Below the pieces are notes generated by a model. That model worked only from the letters and a program-made list of their open reading frames with translations, made no database searches and was not told the DNA's origin. 64,000 nt of DNA from Triatoma infestans (Eukaryota > Arthropoda > Insecta > Hemiptera > Reduviidae), in NCBI GenBank assembly GCA_011037195.1, contig JAAEAF010001065.1:1-64000 (forward strand), written 5' to 3'. Below, piece after piece: positions 24,046-35,330 of this stretch (position 1 is the stretch's first letter; every line of letters starts with the position of its first letter). Made by a program: the position numbers and the translations under genes.

Positions 24046-25955
24046 ATGAGATTTTCGAAATTCTTGAATTTCCTCCAGAATTACAAGTTCAGAACTGTAG
24101 GCTTGTCAGCAACCTTCCTGTTCACAAAAAATTGGTTTTTAAAAAGTGGATATACAGAATGCTGTAAGAAAAGGAAATGGATATAGAGTGCTGTAATGGG
24201 AGAAATGCATGTTATGCGCTTTACTGAAACATTTATTTGTGTTGTGCTCTTAAACAGGAGCTGGAGAAAGTGTTACAGTGTAATAGTGACAAAATGGCAA
24301 AATGGCGATAATAGAATACTGCTTGAGAATCCTTCTTGTAGGCTTGCTGTAGAATACTAATGGCGATAATAGAATACTGCTTGAGAATCCTTATTGTAGG
24401 CTAGCTATAGATTACTGTAGTATTACAATACTACAATGCACTCGTGGAATTTTCTCCTATCCTTTACATATTGAATAATCTTTCCCTTCCCTCTTCTTTT
24501 GCTGAAGGGATAGTTTGGCGTATTACTTTTAGCGAGAAACTCTGATTTCCTACCGAGTACAGCTGATTGGAAGGAACTCACTTGTCGACTATTTTAAATA
24601 ATAGTACATCACTAATATATATATATATATATATATTATAATGTCTTTGTATATTGATGAGTAATGTGTAATAAACGTAGCCTAAGCCCACAAAATTGCA
24701 GAAATTCAAAACTGATATTTGTTTAGGTTTGTCAGAGAATAAGACACTAAGGTATCGATCAAAATCAGTTACCAACCAGTAAGTAACTACAACTTTAGTA
24801 ACTTAGTTTTCATGGATTCCGCAAAGAACAAAATGGTTCCAACAATTTTCTGTAAACTTGAAATAGTAACTACACTTAAATGGGGTCACGTCTGTCATGG
24901 GTTAATGAAAACATTTTTCTGGAGCAAATTTCTTTTCTTGATCGTAAAAAAAATCACTAGGGCATCTGATGACGCATGTGATTTGATTTCATGGAATTCA
25001 ATTCCATCAGTAGATTTGATTAATAAGGAATTATTGTTAATAACTTTCAAATATCATCTTGTTGCCCATTGAACTTGTAAATTTGAAAAAGTCAGTATAC
25101 TGAAAGTATGCAACCCTAGCCTGGAAGAGAGAGAGATTTGTCTTGCCACTGTTAGAGAGCGCTAATGTATAGATCTTTATCTTTGAACACTTTTGACCTT
25201 TTGTACAGCTCTCGCCAAGACTATTAATTAAAAATGAAAGACTATGTTATTTATTACTTTCGAATTATTGCCATTTATTAATGATTTTATCTCAGTCTTT
25301 AAAATAAATAAAAAAACTATTTACTGATGTTCTTGGCTTTTTAATAACTGATATCACTTACTAACGATCGTGGATGGTTAACTTGTTTGCCAAGTTCTTG
25401 CAAGTTTGGTGTGTACACATTCGATACTAGTTATATGAAGATTACATTTCACATATTTATTTGAAACTTGAAATTGTTACCTAAATACTTTTAACCCCTA
25501 GTAGCTATGTGAGATCGGAAACAGGGCGAATTCAGGTTAAAAATTCAGGATATTTAAAAGAATGATTGGTTGGTGGAATAAGCTGTTGCTTATGACAAAT
25601 GAACAAATCCCGAAACTTTGTTATAACAAATTATTTCAGTTCACAGATAACAAAAATATCCCATATAATTGGTGTGCATTTATGAGTCAGTAGTTGGCGA
25701 TGATTGGAGCCCAGGATGTGTGGAATAATCAGGACCCGGAGTCAGTATCAAGAAACTATAGTAGATTGCTAGAGTCATTTAAAAATTCTCTAATTAGGTA
25801 GCGATAGATTTTGACAGACTTGGGACTCTATTTACATGTTGTTATAGAACAAACTACATATTGGCGCAACTACATATATTAAGAACAAATTAGAGACTAT
25901 TTTCCCGGGGTTTTAGCAACGAAAAGTCTTCGCGGTTCTGCCTAATAGACATATA
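24046..25955. other. Intergenic, a local 58-bp duplication
   Basis: ATGGCGATAATAGAATACTG plus the following ~40 bases occurs at about 24302 and again at about 24359. There is a (TA)n tract near 24617-24637. No convincing gene: the 86-codon frame at 24812-25072 has no recognisable domain. Confidence 0.5.
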
Positions 25956-25959
25956 TGTA

Positions 25960-26375
25960 GTGCATATATAAAGTTTAAAGAAAATCATTTGAGCTGTTTT
26001 CGAGAACATTGTAAAAAACTGCAATTAGCTGCATTAAAAAACAGTGCATTGCAGCTAATTTATATGGATATAATTTGCATGGTCAGCTTTATATGGACAT
26101 AAAGTAAATATCAAGTTTGCACTTCTGCGATTTTCACTTTGCTGCCACCCCCCCCCCCATGCACACAACACAGACCAATTTCTAAAAATTGTTTTCTAAA
26201 CTCAGAGGCTCTGAAACATGAATGTATTTCCGGTGAAAACTGTTTTTCGAAAATTTGACCCGATCGCAATTCTTTCTCTAAGGTGGTAAGAGAAAATAAT
26301 TATAAATTATCAACTGGAACTTGTGATTACGACTAAGAGAAAATTGTGTGAATGTTTCACATCAGATTACCGCCT
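25960..26375 (-). repeat. Family A fragments, opposed ends
   Basis: Minus-oriented landmarks from TTTAAAGAAAATCATTTGAG to ATTTCCGGTGAAAACTG and GACCCGATCGCAATTC, ending in the hairpin region near 26300. A plus-oriented 3' terminus (AGAAAATTGTGTGAATGTT) follows at 26337-26370, immediately beyond the IR gene stop codon. Confidence 0.65.
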
Positions 26376-26387
26376 CCATTTCTCTAT

Positions 26388-29300
26388 TTAATGTAAAAAT
26401 TGACGTGTATTGATCTGTCTTCTGTGCCGCCAGTGTTTTGACGCCAAGGTTACTGACAGTATCTCCATTAGAAACACTATCAAACTAAATGATAAGCCGA
26501 TTAACAAAGCAAAAAATGCCACTTCTACATCTCTTAGCGTTAACACTCTTATCCTTGTCGCAATTTTTCGTTTCTTTTTATAACTAATCCTTTCTTTTGT
26601 GAATACGGTTCTTCTGTACCATGCTTCTGGAAATCCTGCTTCCAACATACTCAGTAAGAAACTGAAAAAAAAATCCAAATATGAAAAACTTGGTGAGTTT
26701 TGATTGGAGTTGTAAGATAAAGATACTGAAACAGTAAAACACTGTAATGGACGATTCTTGCTTACTTGGTTAATTGTTTAAAATTAGAGCAAGAGAAAGT
26801 GGTCTGAGTGTTTCTCTCGTACTCAGCGGCCTCAAAACATCAACAATTCAAGCTTGAAAATTTACGATCGCATTACTTACTCTAGCCAACAGTAAGAGGA
26901 AGTTACGTATAATATTAATTTATATTAAAAGCAATACTAGAATTCCATGTTTGAAAAAAATCGGCTCTATCGAAAAAGAATCGATAGAGAATAGTTGAGT
27001 TTTGGATATTTTCTAGTAAAACGACTACAACGATTTTCTTATAATTGAAAATTAAAAAGGTTCTGAGGAATTTGCTAGTTAAATTTAAACTGCCATTGCA
27101 AGTTTACTGGAGGAATACAGAAGAGGGCGCTAGCATGCAATGTTATCATTTTCCTAACCCTCAAAAACCAATAACTATGATTTTAGTAAAAGTTTGGGGT
27201 TTAAAGAAAATTTTTCAATTATAATTATAATAATTGCAATAAGAGAAAACGTGAGAAAATGTGTAATGTTTTACAACTGATTTTTTTTTTTTTACTTTCT
27301 CTTACTCCTAGAAGTATTGTAATCGTGTCGAATTTTCGATGTTGAGTATTCACCGGAAATATCCGTTTTGATGTCCCCTGAGTCCAAAAAAGTGGTTTTT
27401 AGCAAATGGTCTCTGTGTGTGTGTGTGTGGGGGCGGGGGGGGTGGTGTGGGTGTGTGTGTGTGTGTGTATGTGAACAGCATAGCTCAAAAAAACGAAAAA
27501 TCGTATTGAAAAGTTCAAGAATTGACTTACGTTTAGGTCTCATCATGGGATCTGACGGTGGTTATGTGTCAATATTCCTCAACCGGAACACCGTCCCACT
27601 TTACTAGTTATTTTTTTTACTTTTTTGCGATTTTCTCAAAAATGGCTCCGACGATTGTCTTTAAACTTGTTCATCAACAACACATACACAAAGAGCTACA
27701 ACTTTTATTTGAAACATTTCTCCAGGAAAATTCATTTAAGGGCACTTCTGGGGAGGGGTGGGGTTAGGTTTCCATCTAAAGTGCTATTTCAGTTTATTAT
27801 ACAATTCTGTCATCTAAATAATGTTAATTTGAATTGAATAAGTTTTGAAATTCCGAGTTTGAAAAAATCGGATTACCGGTTTGTGCGTTTGTTTTGACAC
27901 TTTACTAAATGATTCTTTCATTTTTCCGCAATTTTCTCAAAAATGGCTCCGACGATTTTCTTGAAACTTCGTATACAAAATAAAAATGCAAAGATCTACA
28001 TCTTTTATTTAAGACATTTCTCTGGAAAAATTCATGTAAGGGCAGTTTTAGGGGAGGGGTGGGGTTGCAGCTTCCCCTAAAGTGGTATCACAGTTGATTA
28101 TACAATTCTATCATCCAAACAAAATTAATTAGAAATAAACAGATAGCCAAAATTCTGTTTTAAGAAAATTGTAAGCCGGAAGTGCTCTTATACTGAACAG
28201 CTTTTTCAGTTTTCGACGAATTTCGTTATATTTGGTACACTAACTATAACATTTGTCAATTATAATTTTGAGAACAGGAGTAAGAGAAAGTTGTGTGAGT
28301 GTTTCACACCAGATTGTTTTTTTATACCAAAAAAAAAAGAAGAAAAAACAAAGAATTTCAGGAAGTCGAAATAACGCAGACAATGTTGCATAATTGCGCT
28401 GAACTTTTAGGAATTGTATATACAAAAAAATGAAGTGCCAAAATATAAAAGCTAACCTGTTTAACGGTGCCAACCAAATACTGCCTTTTCTCAGTGGATA
28501 CGCAAAATTAGCTGTATACAGACACTGTGGTACAAGATACAAATTGCTCAGCTGTCCAGTTTGTAGCAATAATTCAAATATTTTACGTCTAATTCGTATA
28601 GCATATTTATCAAACATTCTATTGGTTAGTGCGGTTTCATTTGGAAAATGCCGCCCTCTGATTTCTAAAGTAATATCAGCCAAAGTTTGCGGAGGTTTAT
28701 GTTTAACTTTTGCTTGAATGAAATGATATAAACTGGCCTGATATGTAGTCACGATTACAATGCCAAATATTAGACAGGCACCTGTGGAAATATATTGTTT
28801 AAAACTTAATTATCACGATTCATTAATACATTCATTTTGTTAGATAACTATCAATGGCTAAGTGAGCACTGTAAGTTAGAACATTTGGACGGATTTAGAC
28901 ATGAACACTTTCTTGAAGTTTTTAGTGTTAAGTTGTTTGTGAACTTTAAAAATTAAATTAAATTATTTTGGGGCTGATCAGGCTTCCGCGGATATTATCA
29001 TGGAAAATATTTCGGGTTGAGATTGCGTCAGTGTTTGGGGGGGAGGCAATGGCACTGGCGACCCTACGATCTATTGTGTTGTGCACCCTTCGTGCTGCAA
29101 GCTGCCCCCAAACAGATGTCCTAAGCGAACACCGTCTACAGAACCACCATCAGGTTAAGATCCCTAACGAATTCTAATAAACTGACGGGCTCTAGAGAGG
29201 GTATATTCCCATCCTCCTCCTGGTAACTACCCAGTTTCTTAAATCTTCTCTGGGCGGCAGACTCGCAGTCCGTTAGGAGATGTAATGGAGTTTCCTCCAT

Positions 29301-32300
29301 CTCCCCCCAGAATCTGCGTGTGCTGTCACTCTCCAAACCCAGCATCGTCAGGTGTTCTCTGAGCCGACAGTGCTCCGTGAGGAAACCCGTAAGAACGTGG
29401 AGTTTGTTCTTACTAAGGCCGAAGCAGGCTTCCGATCTCCGTAGCTAATAATTTCCCAGCCAGATCTTGGCCTACTGCAGTCCTGGGAGGAAGTCCAATA
29501 GAGACCTCTTTACCTCCTCCTCCTTCCTAAGTTCTTCCAAGAGAAACTGGTCATTGACCCTACAAAAAGATTCAGGCCCTAGAAGTGGGGATGCAGCACC
29601 TATCTTTACCAGAACATTAGCCATCTCATTCCCTTCAATGCCAACATGCCCTGGCGCCCACCACAGGGTGACTTTATTCCTCCTGCCTAGGTTAAGTTTA
29701 CCTAGGCATTCCCAAACCATTTTTGAACTGATAACAAAAGCGCTCAATGGCTGCTTGGCTATCGGAAAGGATTACAACTTTCTGATTCTTATATCCTCTA
29801 TCGAGGTTAAATTGAGCGCATCTTCCAATAGCGAATAGCTCCCCTGGAAGCTGGTGGGAAATTTACCAACAGTTTCCAAGTATTTGGTCCTTGGCTCAAC
29901 CACCCCCGCCCCAGACCCCTCGAAGATCAATGCGTCAGTGGTTTCTTATAACGCTTATTTTGCCCATATTCTAATTGACCTCTTCAGGAAGCGTTGACTC
30001 TAATGCTAAACCAACAATATAATGACTATAATTCCGGGTACAAGCAGACATTACATTGTCTTTCCTCAAGGCTCTTGCTTAGCCCCTACCTCTTCAGCAT
30101 CTTGATCAATGACTTACCATAGATTGAGGCCCTACCTGCGGTCAATGCGTTGATGATTTAGTGTGGGCAACCAGCAGCAAGATTCCTGCGTTAGAGGCGA
30201 GCCTCAGTTAGTCTTTGCAGATGTAGGTGACTAATGAAATGGAATTGAATACTAGCAAGACTGTCTTACAGGTTTTTTTTTCTTTTTGCAAAAAAATAAC
30301 ATGAGTTCCTCTTCAATATCGCAACATCTGTGCCGGAACTGTTTATCTTGGGGTTATTTTTGATTATAAACTGAAGGTATACCTGATTGGGCAAACCATG
30401 TGGCTGAATTAACTGCTAAAGAGGAGAGGGGAATAGAATTATTAAAGAGGATTACTAGAACAAAATGGGGTGCCACTCAGGATGTGCTAGCTCTATGTTC
30501 GCCCTGGTGGTGAAGTCCTGGTTACTGCATCTGACTCTGTTGCTGCAAAGTTAGCTAAAGTTCAAAACTCAGCCCTACAAGTAAAAATTAGGGGATCCCA
30601 TTCGACACCGATGGCCGCTGCGGAAGCACAGACACATTTGGGACCCCTACATATCAGACTTTCTAAGGCCGCAGTCGTACTTTGTGAAAGAATGACAAGA
30701 TCTGGTGTTGAATATTGGACACAGGGCAATGAAGTAGTGAAAATATTAAAAACGCAAGACAGGTTTACATATCAGGTCATGGAACTTAGAGCAACATTGA
30801 TCTTACCTATGATCCACCTTTCTTTAGTACATTTAGGTAGCCTTCTCAATGGTATAGTAAACATGGCCTTTAATGTTAACGGCAGACATTCATGCCAGTT
30901 TCTCTCTTTGGATACCGCAGCTATAGCCCAGTTTGTAATGACAGCTGCACACAATATAGCCAACCATACGTTCCAGTCAAATGCTTGTAGAAATACTTCC
31001 CAGCCACGTAATATTTCATTTTTTTTCACAGCTACACATTTCTCATCTGTATAGGTCGCATGCGACATAGTTAACTGAAATATTAAAATTAATTAATTAT
31101 CAATAAATTAAATGGTTTTCTTTATTTTTTAAATAATTTTTATATTTTAAAACTATTACTAACTTTTCCATTATAAAAGCGCATAGATAAAGCATTCATC
31201 GATATATCTGTAGTTTTAATTGACATTTGAAATATTGCTTCATCATAGTTATTAGTATTGATGATGATTGGAGTAAAATTCAAATGATGTATAAATTCAT
31301 ACATGAATGATGCATCAATGCCTGAACCAACGGCGAGTTCTGAAATTTAGAATTATCTTGAAATGATTTAAATTTTTAAATTATGACAATATACCTTAAA
31401 AATCATACTACAGATCAATGATGGGCATTATTCGAAAAAGTTCTTCGAATAACAAATATTGAATACATTTTTATTCGTTATTCCATGTTTAAACTACTTC
31501 GAAAAACGAACACATTTTCTATTCGTTATTCGAATAGGTTCGAATAGCTTATAAATTTTTATTCTGGGATTTTATCCAGCACTGCGGATCCATCTACATA
31601 TTCAAAAATTTGTATTCGTTGCTCCAATAAAGGAAATAATTATTTACTTGTTACTTGCTATTGTCCTTTCTTTTTTACTTTCTCTTACTCCAAGTAAATC
31701 TTATTCCCCTAGTTCAGCGATCGCGCCAGATTTTCGAAATTTAGTTTTCACAGGAAATGCATGTTTCGGGGTCCTCTGAGTACGAAAATAATTTTTTTTT
31801 AGCGTCTAATATGTGTGTGTGTGTTTTTGTGTGCGCGTGCGTGTGTGTGAGTGTGTGTTTTTGTTAAAAGAATATTTCGAAAACGAAAAGTCGCATGAAG
31901 CTGAAAGGTATTCCGTTTAAGTACTATCACACATGAAGATTTCGGGCTAGATCCATCAACCGGAATCGGGATTTGCTGAATGTTTTTCTCGTGATTTTCT
32001 TGAAACGGATCTAACGATTTTCTTTATACTTCGTATACTATCTACCCACATAAATACCTATTACTTTTATTTGAACAGTAGCGTTATACGTTTCTCTGAA
32101 GTACCACTAATTATAGTATATGGGTTTAGCATCTACATCATATTAATACATGATACAATTAGAAGCATTGATACAATTTCTAATTTGAAGAAACTCGGTT
32201 GACCGGAAGTGCGATATTTCAGAATAGGTTTTTTAAGTTTTTTGGAATTTTCTGGATGACGGTTCCAGTGATTAAAAAAAAAATAAGTTCTGCAGTTGGT

Positions 32301-33323
32301 CCCCCTTACCTGAATATCCCAGTGGATGTTGAAATGCAGACACTTTAATAGGCCAACCGTTCAGATCATGCCACATGCGTTCCAAATTGCAATCAGGATA
32401 CAGTTTATCTTTAAACGGATTATAAGAATAGATATCACCTGAGATAGTAATCTTTAGAATATTATAAAATCCTTTCAGCCATAATATCTTCCAAAATTCT
32501 GCCCGTGGTTCGTTTTCTACCAATAATATCAAAACTGAATCCTCCATCCAGCCGTCTAATGATCTGGAAATTTAAATGATTTTTACTTTTCAATTCAATT
32601 ATTGATGATGTTTTGTAGAAACTTGGTCTTTGCTCGTTATAATATGTCCATTCAAATCTAAATATCTATCGTGACTGAATTATCACGTTCGTTAGTTACG
32701 GAATAGTTCGTCGGTTATCGATCCGTTTGTAACTTGTCATTGCATGAACTAAATTAATCCAGCATTGCAAATCGAGCAGTGTTGCTACAGATAAAATTTA
32801 ATGAACGGTTATTGAAGAATGTAATCAATGCAAAAATTATTGAAGAATGGATATTTTCTTCCGAATAATCTTTCTAATAAAGTAATATAAAAAAATAATC
32901 TTACTAATAAATCGATTACTGTTTGGAAAAAACACGAATTAAATTTTCATTTTGTATTTGCAATCCCCCTTCTCCCAATTAAAATTTTCACCGGCGTCCA
33001 CTAATTAGATTTATAATTGAGAAATATCATTGCCCTATTTCTTTAATTTTGTTCAAAAATATTGGTCAATTTTCTACAATTAATTAAGATTACTAAATTT
33101 CAGAAATTTACTTGTATAAATCTACTTTGATTAGAGTGCTTATTAAACATATATGATATATTAGGCCTGCATCAATCTTCATATTATTGGTACTTATTAC
33201 AGATCTATCAAAGACAATCATTGGCAATCCGGCAGCCAATGATGCATCCTCATTCAATACAGCTATATTATTGAAATAAATCAATGGACAATGTAAAGTT
33301 AATAGTTTAGCGATATTAACCAT
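26388..33323 (-). CDS. Ionotropic receptor (IR) family chemoreceptor
   Basis: Six exons on the minus strand: 33323-33112, 32563-32310, 31339-31164, 31074-30807, 28781-28457 and 26661-26388. All five introns are GT-AG (GTAAAT, GTAAGG, GTTAGT, GTAAGA and GTTAGC donors) and all phases match, giving 502 residues. Visible domains: an S1 ligand-binding half with DISMNALSMRFYNG around residues 200-213 (the R at 209 aligns with the iGluR agonist-binding arginine); M1 about 249-268 (NVWLAILCAAVITNW); a pore-loop region about 277-293; M3 about 304-322, containing TTYQASLY where glutamate receptors have YTANL; S2 with LEAGFPEAW near 418; M4 about 460-480. IRs are ligand-gated cation channels of chemosensory dendrites, usually paired with a co-receptor. 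The first ATG follows an in-frame stop, but an upstream exon or signal peptide cannot be excluded. The subfamily and ligand are not readable. Confidence 0.88.
26780..26905 (-). repeat. Family A end fragments inside IR intron 5
   Basis: A plus-type 3' hairpin start (GCAAGAGAAAGTGGTCTGAG) joins a minus-type 5' part (TTTACGATCGCATTACTTAC, AGTAAGAGGAAGTTACG). Confidence 0.55.
26920..27287 (+). repeat. Degenerate family A 3' half
   Basis: ATTCCATGTTTGAAAAAAATCGG, then ACGACTACAACGATTTTC, ending with AATAAGAGAAAACGTGAG and TTTTACAACTGA. It lies in IR intron 5. Confidence 0.6.
27288..28315 (+). repeat. Family A, full-length, in IR intron 5
   Basis: Starts TTACTTTCTCTTACTCC and ends GAGTAAGAGAAAGTTGTGTG plus TTTCACACCAGA, so both ends carry the AGTAAGAGAAAGT block in opposite orientation. 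It has the (GT)n tract at about 27411-27470 and three ~300-bp modules (near 27583, 27870 and 28177), as at 18.3-19.35 kb. It sits antisense to the receptor within its last intron. Confidence 0.9.
28968..29960 (-). pseudogene. LINE RNase H and C-terminus, in IR intron 4
   Basis: Minus strand, from 29960: TTDALIFEGSGAGVVEP (first RNase H aspartate), then after a 1-base shift GELFAIGRCAQFNL (glutamate) and KVVILSDSQAAIERF (second aspartate), then WWAPGHVGIEGNEMAN (histidine present, the final aspartate replaced by N). The C-terminal segment has LGLESDSTRRFW, LLTDCESAAQRRFKKLG and ends LLEFVRDLNLMVVL at 29136. The 3' UTR shares CACAATAGATCGTAGGGTCG with the 22-kb copy. RNase H cleaves RNA in RNA-DNA hybrids during retrotransposition. 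Frame breaks and the lost aspartate mark a dead copy of the family at 13 kb. Confidence 0.82.
29965..30700 (+). pseudogene. LINE reverse transcriptase remnant, IR intron 4
   Basis: Plus strand, multiple frames. A 'PQGSCL-SP-LFSILINDLP' pattern lies near 30060-30120, matching the non-LTR RT block before the catalytic site. EALPAVNAL and a degraded ADD-like context (ATSSKIPALEASL) follow. After 30580 comes VKIRGSHSTPMAAAEA with THLGPLHIRLSKAA, the thumb-region motif common in these elements. It is oriented opposite to the RNase H piece that abuts it, so either two insertions or an inversion is involved. The 147-codon plus frame beginning at 30611 runs past this into sequence antisense to IR exon 4 and is not a gene. 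Confidence 0.65.
31560..31612. repeat. Family C scrap in IR intron 2
   Basis: GGGATTTTATCCAGCACTGC followed by GGATCCATCTACATATTC matches the outer flank of the 10.46-kb foldback. Confidence 0.5.
31670..32280 (+). repeat. Family A copy in IR intron 2
   Basis: Begins TTTTACTTTCTCTTACTCC, continues GCGATCGCGCCAGATTTTCG, GGGGTCCTCTGAGTACG and (GT)n at 31811-31857, and TGACCGGAAGTGCGATA near 32202. It stops just before IR exon 2 and lacks the 3' hairpin. It is antisense to the receptor gene. Confidence 0.8.
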
Positions 33324-34275
33324 TTCACGGTAATATTATTACTGAGATTGCCTGCTGACCAATAGACTACAGTCTACTACCTACTTGTTAGAAATTGATT
33401 CATTCCATCGCCATTAGATAAGAAGACACTTGACCCCTTATTTCGACAATTTCTTCTTTATACATGAAGTTGTTTTCAAAACACTTCAGATAATTTTTTT
33501 TTTTTAATTTAGTAGACAAGCACTTATATTCAATCCAATTACATTTTATTTTATAATTACCTTTTGGACTCAAGAGTTATTGAATATTTGGACAATTTAT
33601 ATAAAACGGTATTCCATCCACTTCAGCTATATTAAATTAAAGAGTTTTAGTTGAACTAAATAGTAACACTTTTCATTCTTGTCACTGATTAATTCTGGTA
33701 ATTATAATTATAGTAAGTAAAGTGACAAGTGCTTATAGTTTCAATAAAAATGATTCAACAGAATTTACCTATCTCTACTTCCCGTTACCCCCCGTGGTAA
33801 GAGGGGCAGTATTGAGATCGTTGTCAAATTTTCGAAATTGAGTTTTCACCGGAAACAAATACGTGTTCTACGTGGCTCTCCCCATATATTTACTGATATT
33901 TTTTTTGAATTTCTATTTGCCCAAGTTGGACTAGTTTTCTTTTCTTTTTAATGAACTTGGTCAATAAATTAAACAAAAAATTGTAACCTTGAACGCTGAG
34001 CGTGCCTCATGATCTCGGGCCCTTTGGATTGCGTGTTTTACTTGCAAGAATTTTAAATCAGATATAAAAACAAAAACAATATAACTATTATACCAATATA
34101 AAAAAGCAATCCCACTTTTAGTTTTTTACATTTTTTGTTGGAACTGGTCAATTTTCTATATAAATTAAGTGAAGTCAATATGTTCATGTACCTAAATGAT
34201 TAATAATCCTGCGATTTGGTCGTTAATGCTGGAAATGAGAATATTGCAATCGTGGCAAATGTATATATATATATA
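33324..34275. other. Upstream flank of the IR gene
   Basis: Would hold the IR promoter (minus strand), but no unambiguous TATA or initiator pair is assigned. A family A 5' scrap lies at 33785-33870 (GTGGTAAGAGGGGCAGTATT, TTTTCACCGG). No other gene. Confidence 0.45.
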
Positions 34276-34907
34276 CAGGGTGTAACAGCAACCTCTGGCA
34301 ATACTTCGGGATATGGTTTTTCACTTCATTTGGAACAAAAAATTTCTAATAAACCATGGTCCGATTCGTTCGCCTTCAAAAGTTATTCTTCATTTTGGAA
34401 AATTTTCAATTTTCCTACTTTTTCTCATAAAATTGATTATATCTCAAAAAGTTTTTAACATAAATCATATTCAATTACATCTTTGGAAAGAGCATTAAAT
34501 TTCCTATAAGAAACTGAAATTTTATTTTAATTGGATTAATTATAAGGTTTTTCAGAGACTTTAAACTCAACTCTACAGCGCTTCGACTGTTAAAAACAAC
34601 TTCTTAATAGTATTTTCTTATAAATTTCTTTAAGGCTAGCGTACGGAGGTCCGGTTATAGAAGAAATATCTACATTTCACCAGCTTTCCAACGATAATAA
34701 ATATCATGGGGTTTCTTTTTGTTTTGTTAAGAAAATGCGAAATAAATTAAAAGACAACAAAATGAAAATTGAGAACTGTTAAAAAATACCCTAAGATTAA
34801 TTAATAATCCTGGAATGAACTCTGGAATTGTAATCTCACGATAGAAATCCGTCTAATTCTAATAGACCAAAACATTTAGTCGTGATTTAGCTGGTCATAC
34901 ATTCAAA

Positions 34908-35048
34908 ATGCCACAGTTCTCTGACATAGAATACCGAGATATGGTTTTTATTTATGGGTTTTGAAATGGCAGCGCGTCGGAAGCTGCAGCTGAGTATGCT
35001 CGCCGTTGGTTTAACAGGAAACCATACAAGCAGCATATCAAAGACTAG
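34908..35048 (+). pseudogene. HTH (DUF4817-like) N-terminal remnant
   Basis: Encodes MPQFSDIEYRDMVFIYGF, an in-frame TGA at 34962-34964, then NGSASEAAAEYARRWFNRKP, ending at a TAG (35046-35048). This follows the insect transposon-associated pattern 'M-x-x-(Y/F)S-x-x-E-x-x-DM-x-x-(I/V)YG-x-x-NG-x-A-x-x-A-x-x-x-Y-x-x-R(F/W)-x-NR'. DNA binding is the known role of such domains. The stop and truncation make it non-functional. It sits in the centre of the foldback element. Confidence 0.6.
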
Positions 35049-35330
35049 GGAAAATCGGTTCTTTGAGAATTAACATCGAGGAAACTTTGATCATTCCGTT
35101 TGAAACTTTGACCACCCCGTCGAAGATACCTGTGCACCGTCTGATGTACAAACCTAGCGACAATGCCACTCTGCGTGTGCTAAGGGTAGAATCGTCGTCA
35201 GACACATTTAATAGGCGTTGACATGAATTTTCGCCAGAACGGTCAAAGTTTCCTCGGTAGTTTATTCTCACAGAACCGGTTTCTCCTAGTATTAGATACG
35301 CTGCTTGTATGGTTTGCTGTTAGGCCAAGA
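35038..35330 (-). pseudogene. HTH second-half remnant, inverted
   Basis: Minus strand. In one frame near 35310-35260, TIQAAYLILGETGSVRI resembles the 'R-x-T-I-x-x-x-Y-x-RL-x-ETGS' linker of the same protein type. It is followed in the open frame by NVSDDDSTLSTRRVALSLGL, the second helix-turn-helix pattern 'STRR-(V/I)A-x-x-LG'. It would continue the piece encoded on the opposite strand at 34908-35048. The segments 35018-35100 and 35240-35324 are themselves inverted copies, so the element is a head-to-head rearrangement. Confidence 0.55.

Noticed and set aside
30611..31054. 147-codon plus-strand gene
   Set aside because: Its first part is a LINE reverse-transcriptase remnant and the rest is antisense to IR exon 4.
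34216..34498. Two overlapping 60-80 codon plus frames
   Set aside because: They lie in the left arm of the foldback transposon and have no domain.
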